From Microbacterium sp. LWH11-1.2 (GTDB taxonomy: Bacteria > Actinomycetota > Actinomycetes > Actinomycetales > Microbacteriaceae): DNA of 64,000 bases. Positions 43,447 to 52,070 of the stretch are shown piece by piece; within the stretch, counting starts at the first letter, position 1; every line of letters starts with the position of its first letter. The notes beneath the pieces were generated by a model. That model was given only the letters and a program-made list of their open reading frames with translations. It made no database searches and was not told the origin of the DNA. Both the position numbers and the translations under genes were made by a program. Location of the stretch: NCBI RefSeq assembly GCF_038397745.1, contig NZ_CP151636.1, forward strand, positions 4,030,001-4,094,000, written 5' to 3'.

Positions 43447-45351
43447 TCAGCCGCAGCCGGGCGTCTCCAGAGTCACCGGCGTCGCACGCACCATCGGTGT
43501 CGTCCAGACGTCGTAGGCGCCGTAGTCCGCTCCCGTCGTGCCCTCGGCGCCCTTCATCGAGACCGTGATCGTCGCGGCCGTCTGCGGGGGTGTCACGACG
43601 TTGATGCGCACGACGGAGCGCCCGAGGTGCGTGCCCTCCGCGATCAACGCGAAGCTCTCCGCTCCCTCGACATTCCACGAATCGATCGTCGCGCCGACGG
43701 GAGCGTAGACGACGACATCCGTCGCGATGTGCCCGGGCTCGTAGTACGGCCCCGTGATGAAGTACGGGAGCGCATCGGCCTGCTCGGGCGTGATGTTGTT
43801 CGCGAACGTGATGGTCTGCTGGAAGGTGGGCGCTCCGGTCGCCGTGCACTGGTCGGTGCTCGAGACCACGCTCGCATCCGCGTAGTAGTCGGTCTTCGCG
43901 CCCGTCGTGTCGTTGAAGTACACGCCGGCGATCGTCTTGTCGTCGTTGGTCGCGGGAAGCGTGCCTGCGAGGCGGGTGTCCGACATCATCGCCTCGATGT
44001 CGGGGTTCGACGACCAGATCTTCATCCGGCTCTCATCGCTCGCCTGACGCAGGGCGTCGAACAGCGCGAGGGGGTTCTCGACGCCTGCTGTCAGCGTGGC
44101 GAAGATCTGCGCGGCGGCGGAGGCGAAGAAGAGATCCTGGGCGGACGCGTCAACATTGTTCCCGTTGATGACCTCACCGTAGTTGAAGTACACCTCGTTG
44201 AGCAGGAGCGAGACAGCATTCTCACTCGTGAGCGTCTCACCGGTGGCGAGTTGAATCGGGCCCGTCGCGTTGAGAATGTAAGAGAGCGCTACGGGATCGG
44301 TGGAGATCACGTCATCAAAGGGCGGAAGCCCTTCGTCTGCCCACCACGCGCGCATGATGTCGACAGTTGTGGGAAAGTCGGGCGTTGCGGTCATGTTGGG
44401 AATCCATCGCCCGATGATGTCGGAGTACAGGTTCTCCGTCTCCGCGTCGAGCGGCGAGATGCTCTCGGGACGAGCGTTCGCGAACTGCACACTCGTCGCC
44501 TGCGTCGTCAGCTCGATGCGGCCCTCGGTGGCAGTGACGAGCGCGAGAGCGGCGGGGTTGCCACCCGACGCCCGCAGCTCCGAGTTGCCCTGGAACATCA
44601 GGAGATAAGTGCGAGGTGTGCCTTCGCCCAGTGCCGCCGGAAGGACCTTGAGTATCGGCGACAGCGTGCCGAGCGTGTCGTCCACACCGGAGACGGCATC
44701 GTCCAAGGTGGTCAGCGCCTCGGTCACCTGAGGCAGCAGGAACGTGCGGTCAGCGTTCTCGATCCGCGTGCTCACGCCGGCGAAGGTCGCGGCTCCGGTC
44801 GAGACGACCTTCTCGAGATCATGCACGGCGGCCAGATCAATGGCGCCGTTCACCGGCTTGAAGGCGGTGAGATCGAGTTTGGGCAGTGAATTCACAGCGA
44901 AGTCGGCGACATCGTCGATGCTCTCGGCCGCCGCGCGCACAGCGGCGAGGTTCTGGCCGACGACCGGAACCCATTCCGCGACGCGCCAGTCCCAGCCTTC
45001 CGTCTCGGCGACGGCCCGTGCGGAAAGCTGCTTGAGCGAAGCCGCGTCCGCCGCTGCGCCCTCCGTGTCTCCAGCCACGACCTTCGCGGGCATGCCGCTG
45101 GCGATGGGCACGGCCGGAGTGAGTGAATCACGAACCGACAGAGCCTTCGATGCCGCGACTGCGGTCAGTGCTGCGACCGCGACGAGAAGAAGGAAGACCA
45201 CTCCGACGATGATCCAGACGACTCGCCGACGACGGGGTCGCTTCGACTTACGCCGACCTCGGTCGGCGTTTGCGCTCGCGCTCGCGCTGGCGTTCACGTT
45301 GGCGTTTGCGCTGGCGCGCAAGCTGGCTCGGGTCTGGTGCGAGGAGGACAT
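43447..45351 (-). CDS. DUF4012 family protein
   Basis: 634 residues. The DUF4012 signature region (YLLMFQGNSELRASGGNPAALALV) is clear at about 240-262; this family is frequent in actinobacterial and other polysaccharide loci, without known activity, and its fold is reminiscent of LytR-CpsA-Psr proteins. One span at 44-67; the rest is exported. The N-terminal tail has the low-complexity run ASANANVNASASASANAD, encoded by imperfect hexamer repeats near 45265-45320. Ends two residues after a C-terminal Pro-Gly-Cys-Gly. Transcription may come from the wzy-nucleotidyltransferase side, 74 nt upstream. Confidence 0.88.
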   Translation of the reverse strand: MSSSHQTRASLRASANANVNASASASANADRGRRKSKRPRRRRVVWIIVGVVFLLLVAVAALTAVAASKALSVRDSLTPAVPIASGMPAKVVAGDTEGAAADAASLKQLSARAVAETEGWDWRVAEWVPVVGQNLAAVRAAAESIDDVADFAVNSLPKLDLTAFKPVNGAIDLAAVHDLEKVVSTGAATFAGVSTRIENADRTFLLPQVTEALTTLDDAVSGVDDTLGTLSPILKVLPAALGEGTPRTYLLMFQGNSELRASGGNPAALALVTATEGRIELTTQATSVQFANARPESISPLDAETENLYSDIIGRWIPNMTATPDFPTTVDIMRAWWADEGLPPFDDVISTDPVALSYILNATGPIQLATGETLTSENAVSLLLNEVYFNYGEVINGNNVDASAQDLFFASAAAQIFATLTAGVENPLALFDALRQASDESRMKIWSSNPDIEAMMSDTRLAGTLPATNDDKTIAGVYFNDTTGAKTDYYADASVVSSTDQCTATGAPTFQQTITFANNITPEQADALPYFITGPYYEPGHIATDVVVYAPVGATIDSWNVEGAESFALIAEGTHLGRSVVRINVVTPPQTAATITVSMKGAEGTTGADYGAYDVWTTPMVRATPVTLETPGCG

Positions 45352-45425
45352 CGGTCCTATTCAATCGCAACTTCTTGACACTCCGCTCGATGAGCTGCCG
45401 AGTCGGGAGCAGCCGTGAGGACGAC

Positions 45426-46571
45426 TCAGCGTCGAGAGATCAGTTTCCGAACGCTCACTCCGACGCGTCGCACTCGTGCCCTCAGGACTGCCAGCCTCGT
45501 CGCCGACCGGTCTCCCATGGCAATTCGCATGGTGTCCGAGTGAGGCCAGACGAGCCGATACAGCACGGCTGGTCTCTGCCGGATCGGCAGCAGGCGCAGC
45601 GCCTTGAAATGTCGACGGGAGGAGGCGGTCTCTAGACGCATGCCCCAATCCCTCGGCGCTGCCGCTGTTTTGAACGGCGCCGCCTCCTGGCCGAAGACCC
45701 TTTCGAGGGGGTCACTCAAGACGAACCCTGCGTCGAGACGGCTGACGACCGGAAGCACGGAACGCCCGCCACGTCGAAGCACGAATTCGGACTTCTCGAT
45801 CGCGGACGCGCCCGCGGGTACGCCGTCGTATGGACGCATGTCATGAAGCGCGGCGATCACCGCGTGCTCGGGAACCCTCGGCGTTCTGGCCATCGCTCCG
45901 GCGAACAGTCTCATCTCGGAACCTGCGTACAGCGCTTCGAACGCCTCAGTGGGCGGCAGCCCGATCCCGGGAAAGGACGTGTGTACATCCACCGCGCAGC
46001 CCCACTCGCCGGCGACGAGGGTAAGCGAATGAGTGACGGTCGTTCCGGTGAAGGGAAGGAACAGCGGCGTCCAGCCCCAGGCCTCCATCGCCCCCGCGAG
46101 CTTGCGATCATCGCCGGGACGAACCCAGCAGTCCACGTCTCCGGAGTGCTCCCGGACACGCAGACCCTGCGCGTGCAGAGTCGGCCCCTTGATGAACAGA
46201 ATGTCTATGCCTTCCGACGCAGCTACGTTCGAGATCAGCGCGTAGACGAGTTCATGGAACAGGGAGACGAGCCATGGCCTATTCAGTTCTCGCACGCGCG
46301 ACGGGTGCCCCTCATCACCGGAGGCGAGGCCCATCTCCGCGAGACCTCGAGCGACCTCCTGCTCATGCGCGCTGAGCGAGGCGACCGTGACCGGCCCTGC
46401 CGCCATCCGACGCCATAGTTCGGCCCCTTCTCCCAGGAGAAAGACGGGTCCGCCTGGGGTAGCGGGAACAACGACGATGTCGAACCCGTCGGCTGCGTAC
46501 TCGCTCTCGACTAGGTCAAGAGCCCCGAACCCGATAGCAATCCAGACCGACACGCATTCATACTCGCACAT
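45426..46571 (-). CDS. Nucleotidyltransferase-family protein with PqqD-like N-terminus
   Basis: 381 residues. N-terminal ~85 residues look PqqD-like (GGPVFLLGEGAELWRRMAAGPVTVASLSAHEQEVARGLAEMGLA). The rest matches the putative nucleotidyltransferase group PF14907: ILFIKGPTLHAQGLRVREHSGDVDCWVRPGDDRKLAGAMEAWGW with the DVD metal pair, and DVHTSFPG. Such proteins occur with HprK/PqqD proteins in exopolysaccharide loci. The start is uncertain; ATG at 46571 lies 20 nt after the Wzy stop and has no clear ribosome binding site. Confidence 0.78.
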   Translation of the reverse strand: MCEYECVSVWIAIGFGALDLVESEYAADGFDIVVVPATPGGPVFLLGEGAELWRRMAAGPVTVASLSAHEQEVARGLAEMGLASGDEGHPSRVRELNRPWLVSLFHELVYALISNVAASEGIDILFIKGPTLHAQGLRVREHSGDVDCWVRPGDDRKLAGAMEAWGWTPLFLPFTGTTVTHSLTLVAGEWGCAVDVHTSFPGIGLPPTEAFEALYAGSEMRLFAGAMARTPRVPEHAVIAALHDMRPYDGVPAGASAIEKSEFVLRRGGRSVLPVVSRLDAGFVLSDPLERVFGQEAAPFKTAAAPRDWGMRLETASSRRHFKALRLLPIRQRPAVLYRLVWPHSDTMRIAMGDRSATRLAVLRARVRRVGVSVRKLISRR

Positions 46572-46590
46572 GGTGTCAGCATCAAGTCGC

Positions 46591-48060
46591 CTAGCGCACG
46601 AAGGATCGCGGAGACGGACGCTGTGGTCGGGTCGAGGCGACAGACTGCTCGTCATCTTGAGGCTCTTCCTCGCTTCGGGCGATGAGGAGCAGCATGGCGA
46701 AGTAGATCCAGGTGGTCGACGGCTCGATCGCAGAGCTGTGCATGGTCAAGATGAACGGCAGGCAGACGATACCGACCGCGACGACCATCCACCCTCCACT
46801 CGAGAACCGATTCGGTCGGCGGCGAGCGCGTGACGCCATCTGCAACATCCTGAACAACCAGATGATGAAGACGACGAACACGATTGCGCCGTACTGAGAG
46901 AGCACCTCGATGAATCCATTGTGCGGATTGACGATACCCAGCGTCTGGCCACGCGCCCCGCTGAGGTCGACGTAGTCTTCGAACGAGCCGGCTCCGCCGC
47001 CGAGCGCGAGATTGCTCCCTGCCAGCGTCAGCCCGGCGAGAACCAGTTGCCAGCGAACGAAGGTCGAGATGTCGATGGGAATGCTCAGTCCGATGAACTC
47101 GATCGCGTAGCCCGAGGTTCCCGCGTACTGTGCGTAGCCCTCGAAGGGATTTTGTGCGATGCCCTCCAGGACCAGGATCAACGCGACGAGCGTCAATAGG
47201 AGGAACATGATCATCAGTCCCGGCCGAGCGCGAAGCGCAAGGAAAATCGAGACCAGCACGAAAACCGCGAGGATGAGCACTCCTGTGCGACTGTTCGTCG
47301 CAGCCATGAAGACCGGAACGGTTATGATCGCCAGGGCCGCGGCCAATCGGGTTCCCCGCCCTCGTGAGCGGCTCCAGAGGACGACGAGCGCAATGTAGGA
47401 GAAGAGCAGGAACGTCGCGTAGTTGTTGGGGTTGTAGAACGAGACCGTGATGCCCCACCCATCCAACGCCCTCTCGTCAGCGTATGAGGAACTCAACGAG
47501 AATCCGGTCACGATCTCGATGACGGCATAGACGGAGATGACGCCGTACGCAAGCAACCAGCCTCGGAGCAACGCCATCAGCAGCGCAACGGGTGCTCGCG
47601 CAATGGCGATCGCGATGAGGATCGCGAGGCCTGTCAGCAGAGACAACAACTCCGAGAAGGTATTCGACGACGGTCCTGCCACCAATAGACCAACGGCAGT
47701 GACGAACAGCCAGGTGACGGCGAGAATCAGCGTGATTGTCCGAGTCGCCGAACGAGTCTGCCCCTTCTTCGAGAGAAGCGCGACGATGAGGAGCAGCACA
47801 GCGGCCAGCCGGAACGCGAACAGCGAGCCGATCCCGGGGATGAGCGGACCGAACGCTGCGAGCGCAGGAAGGAGGTAGACGACCGCCGCCATCACTCGAC
47901 CCACCGCCGGCTTCGTCGAAACGCTCGCCGCATCTTCTGTCGTCGTAGATCCGGTTGCGACGGCAACCGGTCCGACCCCGTCGACAGGCACTCGACCTGT
48001 GCCCCAGACCATCGGCTGCTCCTCTTGAGTCATGGCGGCGATGGCCGACGTTCGCTCCAT
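46591..48060 (-). CDS. O-antigen ligase/polymerase (Wzy-like)
   Basis: 489 residues, about twelve hydrophobic spans. The large outside loop (GIAQNPFEGYAQYAGTSGYAIEFIGLSIPIDISTF...) and LGGGAGSFEDYVDLSGARGQTLGIVNPHNGFIEVLSQYG, i.e. the PHNxxLE-type signature of the Wzy_C superfamily (here PHNGFIE), are present. It joins lipid-linked repeat units. The start may be this ATG or the ATG nine codons on (MTQEEQPM). Less GC-rich than flanking genes. Confidence 0.88.
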   Translation of the reverse strand: MERTSAIAAMTQEEQPMVWGTGRVPVDGVGPVAVATGSTTTEDAASVSTKPAVGRVMAAVVYLLPALAAFGPLIPGIGSLFAFRLAAVLLLIVALLSKKGQTRSATRTITLILAVTWLFVTAVGLLVAGPSSNTFSELLSLLTGLAILIAIAIARAPVALLMALLRGWLLAYGVISVYAVIEIVTGFSLSSSYADERALDGWGITVSFYNPNNYATFLLFSYIALVVLWSRSRGRGTRLAAALAIITVPVFMAATNSRTGVLILAVFVLVSIFLALRARPGLMIMFLLLTLVALILVLEGIAQNPFEGYAQYAGTSGYAIEFIGLSIPIDISTFVRWQLVLAGLTLAGSNLALGGGAGSFEDYVDLSGARGQTLGIVNPHNGFIEVLSQYGAIVFVVFIIWLFRMLQMASRARRRPNRFSSGGWMVVAVGIVCLPFILTMHSSAIEPSTTWIYFAMLLLIARSEEEPQDDEQSVASTRPQRPSPRSFVR

Positions 48061-48069
48061 CCATCCGAG

Positions 48070-48096
48070 GGAACGAGTTCTGATTGCGCTCGTTCC
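48070..48096. promoter_or_regulatory. Inverted repeat just before wzy
   Basis: GGAACGAG, 11 nt, CTCGTTCC, starting 10 nt before the start codon. It would fold in the RNA next to the initiation site. The surrounding 172-nt gap (48061-48232) contains no gene and is AT-rich. Confidence 0.4.
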
Positions 48097-48232
48097 GCAG
48101 GCGCCTGCCCGTCTCAGAACGCGATGAGTGATTCAACACTATGCGATGCTCTGGACGACCTCAACCTGCCGCCGACACCGACGAGCGTGGCTCGGTGACT
48201 CGCATTCGCTGCTCGCCTACTTCGCGTTCCGG

Positions 48233-49489
48233 CTAATGGTCGCGCTGTGTCAAGGCGGCGCGTCGTGCGATCCACCCGGCCAAGCCCAGGTTGAAGACGA
48301 GCAGAATGCTCTGGACGATGCTCATGAGGACGATCGCCAGATACATGTCGCTGCTGAAGAGCGCAAGGACTGCGATGGGCGCCGCAGCGTAGATGACTGA
48401 GAAAGGCAACCCGATGTGTTGCTTGTCGAGAACGACGAACAACGTCGAGATCGGAGACGCGGCGAGATTCAAGTACAACCAAGGGGTCAGCGCCTGCGCG
48501 TACAAGCCTGCATCGCCCCACTGCGGGCCGAGTGCCCAGGGAACAAGGTAGGGACTGAGAACGAAGATCAACGCGAACGGCAGAATACCGAAGAGCAGGG
48601 ACTTTCCCACGCTGGAGCGCACGACCTGCGGCAGGTCCTGTCGCGGAGTAGTGGCGAGACGCGGAAAGTACACCTGACTGAGAGCCGACCCGATGAGTGC
48701 CGCCGGGACGTTCACCAGGCGCCAAGCCTGGGAGTACTGTCCGAGGGCGTCGAGAGAGTATTGCCCGATGACGAGATTGATCCCGTTCAATCGGAAGGAG
48801 TCGACAAGAGTCTGCGGCGTGGTCAGCGCGGGCATTCTCCAGTACTTCCGCAGAAGGTAAGACCACCGCCGCCGAGCGAATGCTCCCGCAAGATGATTAC
48901 GCGAACCATCGGAGACCGCGAGAACCGTGACCGCAAGCAGTTGGCCCAGGAGGAGTCCGACGACGAGTCCAAGGCCTCCGCCGAGGGCAGTGAAACTCAT
49001 CGCTATCTGGGCGCACGCCACGAGCACTGCGAGCAATATGCGGTTTCGACTGAGCACTCCATACATCTGGGTGCGCGTGAACCAGAAGGTGAGCAGGCTC
49101 AGCCACCCGAGCACGAAGACTTCCACCCCGATGAGCAGAATCAACCACCGCCACGTGTCAGACAGATCGGAGGGCCACAGAGCCACGAGGACGCAGACGG
49201 CCGTGACGAAGATCGAGCTCGCGGCAAGGAGGCGACCGGTGAGCTTCTTGACTGCTGCCGCCTCTCTCACTGAGCGAGGGAGAACGATCGCCAGCTCATA
49301 TCGCAGTGTCGCAAGCACCGCTATCAGCAGGGTCACGGAGACGAAGATCGAATACTCACCGAACGCCTCGGGGCTGTAGAGACGGCTGAGGATCGGCATC
49401 GCCGCGAGAGTGGCGAGCTGCGCGACCAGAGACCCGGAGATCAGCGTGACCACGCTGCGGCCCATACCGCGTGATCCGTCAGCCGACAT
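48233..49489 (-). CDS. Lipid-linked oligosaccharide flippase (Wzx-like)
   Basis: 418 residues, twelve or so spans, MOP-superfamily polysaccharide transporter. Start MGRSVVTLISGSLVAQLATLAAMPILSRLYSPEAFGEYSIFVS and the mid-protein QTLVDSFRLNGINLVIGQY...LGQYSQAWRLVNVPAALIGSALSQVYFPRLA are typical. It moves undecaprenyl-linked units across the membrane. ATG at 49489 overlaps the glycosyltransferase end by 11 nt. Confidence 0.9.
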   Translation of the reverse strand: MSADGSRGMGRSVVTLISGSLVAQLATLAAMPILSRLYSPEAFGEYSIFVSVTLLIAVLATLRYELAIVLPRSVREAAAVKKLTGRLLAASSIFVTAVCVLVALWPSDLSDTWRWLILLIGVEVFVLGWLSLLTFWFTRTQMYGVLSRNRILLAVLVACAQIAMSFTALGGGLGLVVGLLLGQLLAVTVLAVSDGSRNHLAGAFARRRWSYLLRKYWRMPALTTPQTLVDSFRLNGINLVIGQYSLDALGQYSQAWRLVNVPAALIGSALSQVYFPRLATTPRQDLPQVVRSSVGKSLLFGILPFALIFVLSPYLVPWALGPQWGDAGLYAQALTPWLYLNLAASPISTLFVVLDKQHIGLPFSVIYAAAPIAVLALFSSDMYLAIVLMSIVQSILLVFNLGLAGWIARRAALTQRDH

Positions 49490-50795
49490 CGGCGCCGCGC
49501 CCCTCTCGGGTCTGCGCATCGGCGAGAAGCTCAGACACGAAGACTCGGTAGTTGGCTTCGCTCGACCACGCTCGTTTCCAGTTCTCGCGACTCGCATCGA
49601 CATACCGACGGTAAGCGGCCGGGTCGGATTGAAGGAGACCTTCCACGCGATCGGCGATCTGACGAACCGTCGGATCAGCAGGCAGCAACCCGTCGAACAT
49701 CCCCAGACTTGTATCTATCGTCTCCCCGTTCCCGCCGACGTCGGTTGCCAGAATCGGAAGCCCCTGGGCAAGCGCCTCCATTATCGAGACAGGAACTCCC
49801 TCTGATTCCGAGACGTTGATGAACGCGGACGCGGGGTTACGGGCGTACCAGTTCCGCACGCCACCGTTGTCCAACTCGCCGACGAATTCGAACGTTCCGT
49901 CCGGCAATGCACCGGCCGCGTAACGCTTGAGGTCCGCGGCATAGGGTGAGTCCGTCGGCCCGATGTGCTTCCAGTGCACATCATGCCCCCGCGATTGGAG
50001 CTCGGCCACGGTGTCGATGACGAGTTCGAGGCGCTTCAAGGGCACGATGAAGGCGCACGAGACGAGTGTCGCCACGGACTGCTCAGCATTCCCGGCGTTC
50101 TCGGCAGGCGCGGTTCCGAGATGAGCGATCGACATCTTGTCTGCGTGATCCGGCCAGCGACGGCGCATGTAGATACAGCCGGCGCGGGATACGGAGAAGA
50201 TCCGCGTGACGCCCCGAAGAATGTCGTCCCGCATGGGCAGGTAATTCGAGATCCGACGTTCCGCATAAACGTCGAACCCGTGAGCGCGAGCGACGATCTT
50301 CCCCCGAGCGAACCCCATGGCGCGCCTGACATCGATAGCGATGGCGGCCGGCAGATCAAGCCAGTAGGCGTAGAAGACGACGCGCGATCGATCGCGAAGG
50401 AACATACCAACTCGACGCCGCACCGTGTTCGCCCTGACATGCACCGCGATCCGGAATCTGAGATCTTGCAACTTGCCGCGAAGGTCAGTCGGCGCGCGCA
50501 GGGCATGAAGCAGGGCTCCGAGCGTTTGAGGCAGGTGCAGGACGATCTGCCGAGCAGCGGCCCGCGGCACGCTGGCTCTTACCGCACCGAGCACCGTGAC
50601 GTTGGAGGGGACTGCTCTGGGTTGCCGCGCGAAAGCCGTGACCGAACTGGGAACGATGAGCACTCGGTCGAACTGGCGAGAAAGCTCTGCCACCTCTGCA
50701 TGGAGGAAGGGCTCACCGTTTCCGTACGGGTAAGCCAGCGTGAACAGGACGACGACCGTCTCTGCGCTTTCGCCGCTATCTTCTGCTCTCACCAC
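49479..50795 (-). CDS. Glycosyltransferase, GT4 family
   Basis: 438 residues, GT-B fold. The C-terminal domain shows IVPLKRLELVIDTVAEL, FEFVGELDNGGVRNWYARNPASAFINVSESEGVPVSIMEALAQGLPILATDVGGNGETI (ESEGVPVSIMEA is the EX7E donor motif). Resembles AmsK/TuaC-like sugar transferases of capsule loci. Initiates at GTG; weak ribosome binding site. Acceptor and donor unknown. Confidence 0.9.
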   Translation of the reverse strand: MVRAEDSGESAETVVVLFTLAYPYGNGEPFLHAEVAELSRQFDRVLIVPSSVTAFARQPRAVPSNVTVLGAVRASVPRAAARQIVLHLPQTLGALLHALRAPTDLRGKLQDLRFRIAVHVRANTVRRRVGMFLRDRSRVVFYAYWLDLPAAIAIDVRRAMGFARGKIVARAHGFDVYAERRISNYLPMRDDILRGVTRIFSVSRAGCIYMRRRWPDHADKMSIAHLGTAPAENAGNAEQSVATLVSCAFIVPLKRLELVIDTVAELQSRGHDVHWKHIGPTDSPYAADLKRYAAGALPDGTFEFVGELDNGGVRNWYARNPASAFINVSESEGVPVSIMEALAQGLPILATDVGGNGETIDTSLGMFDGLLPADPTVRQIADRVEGLLQSDPAAYRRYVDASRENWKRAWSSEANYRVFVSELLADAQTREGRGADVG

Positions 50796-50831
50796 GTCGT
50801 CTCAAAACTCTCTTCGCGCAAACTCCGGCAA

Positions 50832-52070
50832 TCAGCCGTCCGTGTGCGACGCCAGTCTGACGAACATTTTGCTCAGCCCTGGCTGGACCGCCAGTTCCCA
50901 CGTGAACTCTCGTTGTGCTTGTTCAGCGCGATCCTTCAGGCGGCTGCCGGTCTCCGTGCTCTCATCGGCGAGCTTCATCATCTGGTCCAGCATGAGATCC
51001 GGGTCGCCCCCGTGACCGCTGATCCCAACCGCGAACGACTCCGCGAACGCCCTCTGCGCACGCCGGTCAGTCACGACGTCGACGAGTCCCGCCATAGCGT
51101 ACTCGTAGTTCTTGCTGGGGACCGCAGACTCATTCTGTCCGTCCGGCATGAGAAGCGAGAGTCCATATCCCATATCCGACAGCAACGCCGGCATCTCATG
51201 GGTCGGCCGCGTGGGCACGAGTCGAACGTTTGCGGGACTCGAAGCCGCCGCGAGCAATTGCTCGAAATCGGCCTGATGGTCAGGTGAGGGGTAGCGAGCG
51301 ATGACATGGAATGTGAATGGCAGGGACCGTTCCGCCGACCGGGTCGCCAATCGTACGAGCAACTCTGTGCCGTACTCACGGCTCAGAGTACCGATGTGCA
51401 CCACATTCCAGCGCCGGGATTCGAAATCAGCGGCGGGAAGCCCACGGAACTGGGCGAGCAGCGGAAAGTTCGGAGAAACCGATACCGGCACTCCCGCTGC
51501 ACGAAAGCTCTCGGCCATCTTCTCGGTCACGACATTCGCGCCACCGAGCTTCTTCGCCATCGTCACTTGGTACCACTCGAGCGCCTTCGCGACAGCGCGT
51601 CGAAAGACCGACGGAATCGGCAGCTTCTCCGAATAGTAGGACGCGTAGTATTCGTGCACGTCGTAGAGTACGGCCTTCCCCGACTTGCGCTGCCAACGTC
51701 TCGCGGCGGCCAGGAAATAGTAGTCGTGGATGTGCCAGAGAACTGCGGGGAGCGGCCGTGCAGCCCGGGCGACTGCCTTGACCAACCCGATTCGTTCCCG
51801 CGCGTTGCGCGGCGAAGGAAGGATGGTCTCGCTGACCGCAGGATCATTCGACGCTTCGCCGTCCCCCAACCAGATGAAGTGCACTCTGAACCCCGCCTCG
51901 AGAGCCACCTGTGCGCACCGGACTATGCGGCGATCACCTCTGGGGTGCACCGTCGGAACGACGAGCAACGGCGAGGATTGCGACACTGCGGCGGGAACGA
52001 CCAACTGCCATGCATCTGTGCCAACGGTTCGACCGGCGAGGCTGAGCTCGTCGCCTTCGCCCTCATTCAT
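50832..52070 (-). CDS. Glycosyltransferase, GT-B fold
   Basis: 412 residues. N-terminal domain with VLWHIHDYYFLAAARRW and VLYDVHEYYASYYSEK; C-terminal domain WNVVHIGTLSREYGTELLVRLA, RLVPTRPTHEMPALLSDMGYGLSLLMP and SKNYEYAMAGL. This pattern is common in GT4 transferases of actinobacterial glycan loci. ATG at 52070 overlaps the epimerase stop by 8 nt; the longer open frame upstream is shadow. 36 nt separate it from the next transferase. Confidence 0.87.
   Translation of the reverse strand: MNEGEGDELSLAGRTVGTDAWQLVVPAAVSQSSPLLVVPTVHPRGDRRIVRCAQVALEAGFRVHFIWLGDGEASNDPAVSETILPSPRNARERIGLVKAVARAARPLPAVLWHIHDYYFLAAARRWQRKSGKAVLYDVHEYYASYYSEKLPIPSVFRRAVAKALEWYQVTMAKKLGGANVVTEKMAESFRAAGVPVSVSPNFPLLAQFRGLPAADFESRRWNVVHIGTLSREYGTELLVRLATRSAERSLPFTFHVIARYPSPDHQADFEQLLAAASSPANVRLVPTRPTHEMPALLSDMGYGLSLLMPDGQNESAVPSKNYEYAMAGLVDVVTDRRAQRAFAESFAVGISGHGGDPDLMLDQMMKLADESTETGSRLKDRAEQAQREFTWELAVQPGLSKMFVRLASHTDG

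Noticed and set aside
45265..45320. Hexamer repeats at the DUF4012 gene start as a phase-variation tract
   Set aside because: Units are imperfect and a multiple of three, so slippage would only change the length of the Ala/Asn/Ser run, not the reading frame.
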